A program made the position numbers and the translations under genes. Of a DNA stretch of 64,000 nucleotides, positions 33,779 to 49,400 are shown in pieces. The DNA comes from Leuctra nigra (lineage: Eukaryota > Arthropoda > Insecta > Plecoptera > Leuctridae), in the NCBI GenBank assembly GCA_934045905.1, contig OW203762.1:51609411-51673410 (forward strand), given 5' to 3'. The notes under the pieces are model-generated. The model was not told the origin of the DNA. It made no database searches and saw only the letters and a list, made by a program, of their open reading frames with translations. Position 1 is the stretch's first letter. Each line of letters opens with the position of its first letter.

Positions 33779-35722
33779 ATGTTCTACTCGGTCTCATTGT
33801 TGTTAAGTAGAGTTGTTACCTATAATTTAAGTAGACGTATGATAACATTATGTTTTAATACAAAATTAACTGAAGATGGTTTTAACAGAGTATATTGTGA
33901 CAAAATATACAAATCGAAGTTATTATTAGTAACATCACCGATTCAACAATACTCCCAGAGACTTCTATCTGATACTGTGTTGAAATGTTGGAAGTGTGGT
34001 ACTATTAGATATGAAAGCAAGGAACTATTTTGCCAAAATTGTAATGTATTGCAAAAACCTGATCCCAATCCCAATCTTTTCCACATAATTGGGGTCGATA
34101 CTAAATATGAACAAGAAATATCAACTCTGACAAGAAATTACCGCAGACTGCAAAATGTGCTTCATCCTGACCGCTTCAGCAATAGCCATGAAGTAATGAT
34201 AACTTTAATCATGATCTAGTTTTTTGAGCGTTGTTATTAGTGTAATTAACCTAGGTACCTACCTGAATAAAATTTTGGTGACCCGGATGATAAGTTTCAA
34301 TTTTCAACAATTTCAGGCTTCTACAATTCTGTAATTCCACGTACCTAGTAGCCCCCAATATTAGCATGCCATATTTTAGGCAACTTTTTATTTATTGTAA
34401 CACAACCCATAGTAATATTATGGGTTTAAAAACTGGCAATTGATGCCAAAAAATATGATGCATGCATCTCATGATAGGTGCTTTTTAAAACACTGGAGCT
34501 GGACACACAGTCAACTTCTGCGAGAGTGGAGAGTGCTCTCTCACTGGCCGACAGCTGTCACGCTACGATTACCACTCTGATCGTAGTGTCACGTGACCTT
34601 ATTTGACGGTTACATGACGGCTGTCAACCAATGAGAGAGCTACTCTTCACTCTCGCAGAAGTAATCGTGTCACGCTACGATTCCCACTCTGATCGTAGTG
34701 TCACGTGACCTTATTTCCCGGTTACGTGACAGCTGTCAACCAATGAGAGAGCTATTCTCCACTCTCGCAGAAGTTGACGGTGTCCGGTGTTTAAGGTGCA
34801 TAGGTCTTTTGAAGGTATCAACAGATTGAACTGAAATTTGTCGAAAACTAAAAATGTTGATCCCAGTGACCATGTAAAATATGAAGTTGATCGGTCAAAT
34901 GATTCCAGTTTCAATTTTCAACCAATCACGGGATCTTGTCCAAAAACTATAGACAGTCATGGAAATATACTCGGTAAACGCTCCTCACTTTCTATGCATT
35001 TACGTTTAGTTTAGGCTCCTCCCCCACCACCCCTAACACTGGCAAAGTTCTTTAAGGGGTTGAAAGGAGCGTTTACCGAATATATTTCCTTGACTGTACA
35101 TGTGAGACTACTCATATCACATTAGTGTGCATGCAAAATTTGAGATCAATTGGTTCAACAGTTTGACCTCGGCAGTGCAAAAAAATAAAGTGCCATATGA
35201 GTAGGTACCGTGGTGACTCTCTTTTAATTATTCATTCCGAAACATTTGCTTATTGCCTTTTAATAGTTTATTTATGTGTCATAACTCTAATCTAAATGTA
35301 ATCTAAATCTGATCTATGTTATCTATCATTTCTTTCAGGAAGAAATTAAAATATCAGAAGAGTATTCATCATTAATCAACAAAGCATATTTTACATTGTT
35401 ACAACCTTTATCTAGGGGTTTATACATGCTGGAAATTAATGGTATTTTTATTGAAGAATCGACAAAACAATCTTCTCCAGAATTCTTAATGGAAATAATG
35501 GAGGAAAATGAAGAAGTTGATGCAGCAATTGACACAGACAAACTAAGAGAATTGACTTCTCGGAATAAAGCCAGCTTAGCCAAACTTGAAAGAGATTTAG
35601 CTGAAGCTTTCAATAATGGGAACTTAAAACAAGCTGAAGCATCTATAATAAAAATGAAGTACTATGCAAGCATAGCATCCAAGATTAAGGATATCAAGCA
35701 GAAAAAAGGATTAGAAGACTGA
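33779..35722 (+). CDS. HSCB: Iron-sulfur cluster co-chaperone HscB (DNAJC20)
   Basis: Two exons, 33779-34192 and 35339-35722, join in phase 0 to 265 aa. The protein is the J-type co-chaperone that delivers the ISCU scaffold to mitochondrial Hsp70 for Fe-S cluster transfer. An N-terminal extension rich in Ser, Arg and hydrophobics (MFYSVSLLLSRVV, NLSRR) suits a mitochondrial presequence. It is followed by the eukaryote-specific metal-binding pairs CWKC (70-73) and CQNC (85-88). The J domain has NYRRLQNVLHPDRFSN with HPD at 129-131, then ISEEYSSLINKAYFTLLQPL and SRGLYML. The C-terminal HSCB oligomerisation helices include EEVDAAIDTDKLRELT. The ATG at 33779 is the first in frame; the frame stays open upstream only via a GTG. 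The intron carries at least two MITEs. Confidence 0.95.
34501..34785. mobile_element. TIR element with internal duplication in HSCB intron
   Basis: The left end GGACACACAGTCAACTTCTG and the right end CAGAAGTTGACGGTGTCC are inverted. CGAGAGTGGAGA follows inside each. The interior is a ~113-bp unit present twice (CACGCTACGATTxCCACTCT, GATCGTAGTGTCACGTGACC, GACxGCTGTCAACCAATGAG), itself partly palindromic. A related shorter element with GACACACTGTC/GACAGTGTGTCCCGTGTTTAA words is at 31945-32097. Confidence 0.7.
34951..35097. mobile_element. MITE with ACAGTCAxGGAAATATA termini
   Basis: Ends ACAGTCATGGAAATATACTC and ATATATTTCCTTGACTGT are inverted repeats. Both continue with CGGTAAACGCTCC. The 147-bp unit is in the HSCB intron. 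Confidence 0.75.
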
Positions 35723-35752
35723 GATACATGTGTATTTTGAAATTGTTCATTA

Positions 35753-35762
35753 TTTATTAAAG
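35753..35762. terminator. Overlapping opposite polyadenylation signals, HSCB / AK6
   Basis: The sequence TTTATTAAAG holds AATAAA on the minus strand (35758-35753), 14 bases past the AK6 stop, and ATTAAA on the plus strand (35756-35761), 34 bases past the HSCB stop. With only 49 bp between the stops, the two mature 3' ends must overlap as antisense RNA. Confidence 0.6.
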
Positions 35763-35771
35763 AATTTATAA

Positions 35772-42436
<6,665 letters not shown>

Positions 42437-43555
42437 TTCCTTTATAACTAGCAGAATAATGATTTGTTTAGTAAATAAAGCACTCAGCAGCAGGTGACAT
42501 GCATGCTTCAATCTTCCTTCAACTTCAAGGTCACTCCGCCAATGCCTTCTAGATTCTACAAAACGTTTACGGAAGTCTTGGGTTCGGTCCTCCTTTTATT
42601 GGACGAGTTCAAAAGTTTTGAGGTTAAGTAATGTCCATTACTCCCATTACTCCTGGAAGTGCCAAGTTAAAGAGAGCTGGTAAAATCATTATCGCAAGTT
42701 TTTTCTTGTATCACGGAGGAATGTTTTTTATAAAACCCGAAAAATCTAATAATAGTAAGAAGTAGGATTCACAAACGAGGATAGATAATCCTTGAGGACA
42801 CTCTTGAAGGCTATTCCTTCTTCACGTACTATTTTAAATAGGTAGGTAATAGCACCTAGTAGAACATATCTTATAAATTATATCATTCAATATATTCCAA
42901 CTGGTAGGTATAACATATTAAGAGAATGGACCTACGTTCCATGCACGATTGATGCAGGTCGATGCACTTCATATCATCTGTATTTCATCATTACGTTCTT
43001 GTGACGGAGAGTCTGTGATTAATGATTATGAAGTCTAGGGGAAAAAATTTCTAGTGTCTAACCTACATACCTACAATATTCTATCTATTATGTTACTATT
43101 ATGCTAGGAGCTATACCTTACCACTGTATACATATACAAATTGTAAGAAGACCAATAAATTGAATTGAATTGAATTGATGAGAATGATATAAAGAGAAAA
43201 AAATTGTGAATTCAATGTTTATGTTCACAATTTGGACAGGAAACCTTATTAATTTGGACAGGAATAGTTGTTGGTGACATCATGCCACTAAAATTTTGTA
43301 CTTCCTTAAAAATGATGTGTCAACTTCATCAATTTGTACTCCGTATAAAGTATACCTAGTATTTCAAGTGAGTTTTCACTCGTTAGCTATTTGTAGTCCT
43401 GGGCCTGGATTCAGAATGCTTTTCCCAGGGGGTTTAACATAAACCCCTTTCTTTCACTGCTTATTAGATACAACAAAGTGGAGAAATTATCATTCCCCTG
43501 GGAAAAGCTATGTGAATCGGGGCCAGGTGTTCATATATTTATCTGTATACAGATT
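42437..43555. other. Intergenic region AK6 / micropeptide gene
   Basis: The region holds the AK6 promoter (head-to-head with the micropeptide gene) and presumably a non-coding first exon of the latter, which cannot be placed. A MITE sits at 43402-43525. The stretch AATTGAATTGAATTGATGAG at 43160 is a short repeat. No other gene seen. Confidence 0.4.
43402..43525. mobile_element. MITE, GGCCCGGATTCAC family, copy 3
   Basis: Ends GGCCTGGATTCAGAATGCTT and AGCTATGTGAATCGGGGCC, with CCCAGGGGG/CCCCTGGG arms and the CACTGCTTATTAGATACA core. It ends 30 bp before the start codon of the PIGBOS1-like ORF, so it may contribute to that transcript's 5' region or branch-point area. Confidence 0.75.
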
Positions 43556-43699
43556 ATGCAAATTCGCCGTCCTAGAGGACTAACTGGAGGCCAGATATTA
43601 GTGGTAACAGTAATAGGAATTATTGGAGGGGTTTACATTTGGAGACCACTATTAATGAAAACAAATCAGAAAGAAGTACATACCCCCGACAAGAAATAA
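43556..43699 (+). CDS. PIGBOS1-like mitochondrial micropeptide (first cistron)
   Basis: A 47-aa ORF reading MQIRRPRGLTGGQILVVTVI, then GIIGGVYIWRPLL, then a Lys-rich tail ending DKK. It has one transmembrane segment at about residues 13-29 preceded by basic residues. The GIxGGVYIxxP wording and overall length resemble human PIGBOS1 (54 aa), an outer mitochondrial membrane micropeptide; the comparison is from memory. A plausible acceptor (CTGTATACAG) ends four bases before the ATG, so an upstream non-coding exon is likely. A consensus donor, GCGAAG/GTATGA, follows the stop by nine bases and leads to the exon with the second ORF. The two ORFs are therefore probably cistrons of one mRNA with 12 nt between TAA and the next ATG. 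Confidence 0.72.
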   Translation: MQIRRPRGLTGGQILVVTVIGIIGGVYIWRPLLMKTNQKEVHTPDKK

Positions 43700-43808
43700 G
43701 TAGCGAAGGTATGAATTTCAATATAACACCGCAACGCAACTAATCGCTTGTACCAACTATTAACTCGAAGTACACTCTTGATGATCGTGGTTGGTTCAGT
43801 TTCAGAAA

Positions 43809-44027
43809 ATGCCTAGTCCATGGCAGGTGTTCAAAGGAATGCAGGGTAATCCCTTGGCTCTATTTGTATCGGCTATAGTCATTACGATTGGAGGAGTAGC
43901 CGTTTATCGGTTGGGCATCGAGCCAAGGATGATCAAATTAAGCCGAGCAGAGTCGGAGAGACTCGCAGATATTCTGTATGCACAGGAAATAAAAAGACCC
44001 ACAACTTCAGACAACAATGACTCCTAG
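43809..44027 (+). CDS. Single-pass membrane micropeptide, second cistron
   Basis: A 72-aa ORF starts in a good context (GAAAATGCC), three bases after the splice acceptor GTTTCAG (43799-43805) of a 97-bp intron. Its N-terminus is MPSPWQVFKGMQGN. A hydrophobic segment PLALFVSAIVITIGGVAVY (about 15-33) is followed by a charged tail with EPRMIKLSRAESERLADILY. I do not recognise the family. The segment IGGVxxY..P.MxK echoes IGGVYIWRPLLMK of the first cistron, so the two may be distant paralogues or may simply share a mitochondrial membrane-anchor style. AATAAA at 44074-44079 can end the mRNA. The gene is convergent with UQCR11. Confidence 0.7.
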   Translation: MPSPWQVFKGMQGNPLALFVSAIVITIGGVAVYRLGIEPRMIKLSRAESERLADILYAQEIKRPTTSDNNDS

Positions 44028-44143
44028 TCTTTTATTATGAGAGTTTGTACAGTTATATAGTACTTGATACATCAATAAAGTAATGTTTCTTGGTATATTC
44101 AATGTCCTACCTATTTCCAATTTATACACTACTCCGCTCCATT

Positions 44144-46161
44144 TTACTTCTCTGGTTCAGTCGATTTGAATTTACCATTGTAGAAAGGGAAATATTGTAA
44201 CACCAGCTTCCAATCTGTGAAGTATAACAGAGTCATCCCGCCAGTAAATCCAAACGCAGAAAGAGTGGGAACCCTGGGAACCAAAATGCATTAATTAACA
44301 TTCTACCCATAACAGCAAACCATGGAATTTTGATTGGCAACTGAATGAATTGTTCTTCAAATCACTGGTATACTATAGACAAAAGATGATAATTGAGGGG
44401 GTAATTCTACAGTTTTCATTCTGACTTTTTAATTGAGTAGAAATAATTGTGCATCAAAAATAATTAAAAATAGCAAAAAAAAATAAAAATAAAGGTGATC
44501 TAATTAATTTTTGAAGGATGAAATGCCAAATGAATTTATGAACCTACTAATTTATGTAATTCACATAAATAATAAAAAAATCAGTCATTAGGTACTTCTG
44601 CCCCAGAGATGGGATGGAATCTTAATTGTAATGGGGGCTTTAGTGAAACATTAAGAAATTATATCATGGGCAGAAATCCTTTGTACCAACCCCCTGGGGC
44701 CCTATTATAGATATTTGAACTTCCCAATTCTGTTAGAATCTTTTAACCCAAATGGCCGTGAATCGGATTCCAGCACAATCGATAAGTTTAAAATAGGTAC
44801 CCAATAGAATTGGCCCCTGGCTTGTCAAAAAAAAAACTTGTCAAAACAAGTTTGATAGTGGGGCATTTAAAGTTGTCAAAAGTATTAGAGATGGGCGATT
44901 CAGTTCAAGAAATCAATTTAATTTTTTCGATTCAACAATTAATTGGAATGTAAGGAAGGAAGTTGACCAAATCAAACACAATTTAATTGCGATTGGTGTT
45001 TTTTTCAAATTTTATGATTTATACAATAATATTTTGTGGTGCTATTTTAAAACGATTTGCCGAATAATAATTGAAACGCAGAAAATCACTCAAAAAATCA
45101 ATTGTATCAAATCGCCCATCTCTAAAAATACTACCTACCTACTACACTTTAAACCTAAAGTGTAAAGTTTTTACCTAACTAGGTAATCGTGAAAGGTAAA
45201 AGCTTTTCTGCTTTCAAGACAAGTGTTACCTACTAGTACCTACCTACTATTGCTTTTAATTCTCCTTCATTCCTGTTCGATAACCAAAATACTATGTTCA
45301 GACATGGGCAGTATCTAGATACTTGTATCTTAAGATACATTTGTATCTTGTATCTAGTATTTTAAATACATAAGCCAAATGTATATGTATCTTGTATTTT
45401 AAATACCCATTTCTAAAGTATTTTGTATCTTTTTTGAAGATTTAAAATACAAGATACATTTTTATGCACCTAGAATTTCATAGAGCTCTTGCTACTAAGA
45501 ATCTTAAGGATCATCTTAAGAATCTCTTGCTACTTTTCAAACAAGCATCAAATAATACACATTGCCGTATTGAATCGATCAAGAAAATGTGAAGTATGTT
45601 GCCTTACAAATAGAACAAATTAAAATTTAATTTAGAAAGTAAGCCCCTACATTTTTTACTGTTGGATGATATGTATGAGAATATAAAAAGTATCTTTAAA
45701 TGTATCTTTTTTTAAGTATATAAAGATACTATCTTGTATTTTAAATACATCTCTAAAATGTATCTTGTATCTTGTATTTTAGATACCCAAATTAAAAGTA
45801 TCAGTATCTTGTATTCCAAATACATTGAAACAGAGTATTTTGCCCATGTCTGACTATGTTGAATAATTAATTGATGTTTGGTATCGTGTCAATTACAGCC
45901 GATATGAGTGTTTGGGTACTAATTTAATTTGCATAAATCTAAATTGGCACTTTAACACAATGATTTTTCTAAATATAATTTGGGAGAAGATGACCTATGC
46001 CATCTTGTAGGGAAACATTCTGCTAGTAACCAAGGTAGGTAGGTACTACCATTCAATATAGGTAATAGGAACCAAGATCATATTTACCATTGGCCAGCTT
46101 GTTCAATGTGTTTCTTGCCCAATGACCGGAGAGGTCCGGGCAGAGGAATTCTTCCAGACAT
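44144..46161 (-). CDS. UQCR11: Cytochrome b-c1 complex subunit 10 (UQCR11, 6.4-kDa protein)
   Basis: Two exons, 46161-46088 and 44273-44144, join through a split Trp codon to 67 aa. The protein is the smallest subunit of respiratory complex III in the mitochondrial inner membrane. After MSGRIPLPGPLRSLGKKHIE comes QAGQWVPTLSAFGF (compare the family's NWVPT), a hydrophobic helix GGMTLLYFTDWKLVLQYFPF with the conserved TDW, and the YNGKFK ending. The protein is slightly longer than human UQCR11 (56 aa) at both ends. The start is the first ATG, 250 bp from BORCS8. A minus-strand AATAAA at 44036-44031 lies beyond the stop of the convergent micropeptide gene. The 1.8-kb intron contains a hAT MITE and a second hAT-like repeat. 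Confidence 0.92.
44886..45124. mobile_element. Probable hAT-like MITE (TAGAGATGGGCGA termini)
   Basis: Ends TAGAGATGGGCGATTCA and CAAATCGCCCATCTCTA are inverted. AATCAATT words recur near both ends. The flanking octamers (AAAAGTAT, AAAATACT) are only partly alike, so the target-site duplication is decayed or the boundary is off by a base. UQCR11 intron. Confidence 0.55.
45299..45852. mobile_element. hAT MITE with GTATCTTGTATTTTAAATAC subterminal repeats
   Basis: Ends CAGACATGGGCAGTATC and TATTTTGCCCATGTCTG lie between perfect 8-bp target-site duplications ACTATGTT (45291-45298, 45853-45860). Both subterminal regions are packed with GTATCTTGTAT and ATTTTAAATAC words. The middle (45470-45680) is unrelated AT-rich DNA. 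554 bp, no frame. UQCR11 intron. Confidence 0.93.
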
Positions 46162-46411
46162 GATAATATATTATTTTTTTATAAATATATTCTTCTACAA
46201 AAGAGGTCGACGATCAAGCAACAGCAAGCTCAAAGAAAACAGCTGACTGAACGCATGCGCAGTCGCACTGAGCAGAAGGTTGTCCACCGCCTTCTAACTT
46301 CATTGAATGTCACCCTACCCACCTTGTCCGTCTGTCAATGTCCAGTAGAACTGTCAAGAATGGCCAATAAAGTGAAATTAATCGTTTAATAATAATAATC
46401 CATTCTAAAAA
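46162..46411. promoter_or_regulatory. Bidirectional promoter UQCR11 / BORCS8
   Basis: A 250-bp gap separates the divergent start codons. It includes an NRF-1-like palindrome at 46252-46261. No TATA box is evident. Confidence 0.7.
46252..46261. promoter_or_regulatory. NRF-1-like site CGCATGCGCA
   Basis: CGCATGCGCA matches ten consecutive positions of the NRF-1 consensus YGCGCAYGCGCR (ewg in flies). NRF-1 is a common activator of nuclear genes for respiratory subunits, which fits UQCR11 on one side. Confidence 0.55.
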
Positions 46412-49400
46412 ATGTGTGCCCAAGTATCTCATTATGATCCGGAGTTGGAAGTAAAAGTAAAGAAAGGTAGGCACTTGTCCTTGTGGGGCTGTTTTGTATC
46501 TTCAACAACGATTTGCACGGTTACGCATTGTTTCAAAAATTGCAGGAACATTGTTTTGATCAGTTTCGAATTTAATAAACAACTTGTCGAGGCGATATTC
46601 GCATGTTGCAGGCTGCATGAGACCTAACTTATAGATCGTTTGAGTGCTCGTATAATCAAGCGACCTTAAAACCGTTTCGTATGGCAAAAACGAATCGGGG
46701 TGATTCCATGGTCACTTTCGTTACATTCACACCAAATTTCAAATACATTTTATTATATTTCTTGATATCTATGTAAGATATAACAATTAATAAAATATGG
46801 ATAGGAAGGAAATTAAACACTGATAATTATGAAATGCTTTTTTCGAGGTTCACTTTCAATTTTAATTACCAAAATAAATAAAATATTACCGGTCACTTTC
46901 GTTACAAAAATGTGCCGTAGTATTTGAAGCAATGTGATCAACAATTAAATTCTGTTCATTCCCATTAATAAACTGTACACCAAAAAATATTAAAGGACTC
47001 TGAAATAATCAATAGTAAACTTGTATTTTTTTTGTGATGATCAGACATACACATAAAGAAATATTGCATATTTCATCGGTCACTTTCGTTACATTGGAGA
47101 GTCACTTTCGTTACATGTATGAAAATACATGTTAAATTGTATCTAAAACCAGAACACCCTGATTTTACAAATGTAACAAATATTAATTAGTTGTGATATA
47201 TAGGTAACAACATTTAATAACTCGGTCATTGTTCTTCAGTAAAGCTTTTAGCTCACCCGCCGCCCTAAATTTTGCTCGATATCTATCAAATATATGGCTT
47301 ATATTTTATATGAGTAACAATATACATGCACTTGAATGCTGCGAACTTAGTTTAAACCATGCTTAACAAGAGGCACATTAAAAAATTAAGAAAAAAAAAT
47401 ATTGAAAAATCATGAAATTTTCCCTACTTACATGGAATCACCCATCGGATGATTTCGAAAATTGCTCTGGGTTGGGATTCTTTAACTGCAAAGAGATAGC
47501 AATTTCGTTAGCAATGAGATTTTGCCATAAGCTTTATACAGATTGCTATTCCGCCAGCCAGCAATCCAAAATAGTTAAGAATATTCTACACCATTTCAGA
47601 ATATTCATTATGCTGTTCATCACGCATTTCATTATGCTGTTAATATAATAGTTGGTGCAGATATTATTAGTTTCTAGTTAAATTCGTATTTTAATTTGTA
47701 GTCTGACTCAGCTCTGTTCATGTACCCACATTGTCTAGAGCATTGTTTTTTTTGTTGTTGTATCAAATCTTCTTTTGTATTTTACTGACTTGCTATTGCA
47801 TATATTTTCCAAACACTTTTTCTTATAAAAGTCTATGTGTACATTTTTTGTAGGTATTCTTGGAAATAAAACGATAAAACGATATTATTATTTTTGATTG
47901 CTAACAGAATCGCAATGTGTAAAATCTTAAGGCAAAATCTCATTGGTAGCCAATTTGCTTACCGCTCTGCAGTTATAGAGTCTGGCCTCTTCTCTGTTGC
48001 TCCCACGCAACGACCTCGAAAAGATGAACAACATTGATCAATCTACCTTTACGAGCAATGCAAGTTATTGAATAGAGCCATAAATGGAGCCATCAAATGG
48101 AGCTATGCACCGTTTCTTGCTAACACAGTTGTTCAACGGTGATCATCTCTGCCTTATTGAATAAGGAATTCTCCTTTAATTTTATTAAAAAGAACAACTT
48201 TAATAATAATCACAAACACTCTTATTACTTGAGAAGTAGAACATTTTCATTCATAAAAATCAATTTCAAATGTTATGGGACATTTTGGCGGGAAAAACGG
48301 TAGTAATGGGAATCTGGTTTGTGATGTCCACAGCCGTCTGTATACTCTTCGTTCGTTCCTCCTCCTCCTGGTAGCTGCCTGTCGTCTGAGTAGAAATTGT
48401 AGTTCCAAACCTGCCACCCGGGATGGGGTCACTACAGTCTGTTTTTTTACTGTATGAACTCTCAACAGATGGAGCCACAGTCAGTTGTTCTGTTAGGCCG
48501 AGAAAGACTTCATTGCGCTCTCACCTTGCAATGTTGTCTTTCTCGGCCCAACAGAACAACTGACGGTGTCTCGGTCTGTAGAGAGTTCATACAGTAAAAA
48601 AACAGACTGTACCGCCGCGCATTTGAATAACCAAGAGACGGTGGCGGCCCCATCCCGGGAGGGCAAGTGAGAAACTACTCAGACGACAGGCAGCTACCAG
48701 GAGGAGGGAGGGAGGAACGACGAGTATACAGACGGCTGTGGTGATGTCATTTCTAAGTCCACAACAATGTTACCATGGTGATATGCTTTGTTGCCATGGC
48801 AACATAGTTTTTAAGTTAAAGAAAAATATCAAACTTTGTAAATAACTATTGATCCCACAACAAAATGAATAACATGTACGTATTCAGCAACGTCTCCCCT
48901 ACCATAATAATGCAATTATTTGGAAATCTAATTTTTATGAGTATTCCCTATTGTCCGGGCCTAAGAACTGTTCTTTCAATATTTCAGCTACAGAAAGAAT
49001 ATCTGAAAATATGCACATTGTGGCCAATGAACCATCCCTTGCATTTTATCGATTACAAGAACATGTGCGGAAAGCCATGCCACCGATGGTAGAAAAGAGA
49101 GTGGAAGTAGCAAAACTTCACCATGAGCTTCAGGGTCGATGCTATGATGTAGAATATGCAGTTGGGTGAGTAGTTATAAGTGACCATTGCACTTGGACTC
49201 TCATGCCATGCCATGTCACTTCACCATGAGCTTCAGGGTCGATGCTATGATGTAGAATATGCAGTTGGGTGAGTAGTTATAAGTGACCATTGCACTTGGA
49301 CTCTCATGCCATGCCATGTCACTTCACCATGAGCTTCAGGGTCGATGCTATGATGTAGAATATGAAGTTGGGTGAGTAGTTATAAGTGACCATTGCACTT

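Noticed and set aside
34571..34740. CRISPR-like repeat/spacer structure from the duplicated CACGCTACGATT unit
   Set aside because: Two units only, in an animal intron, bounded by inverted repeats; it is a transposon with an internal duplication.
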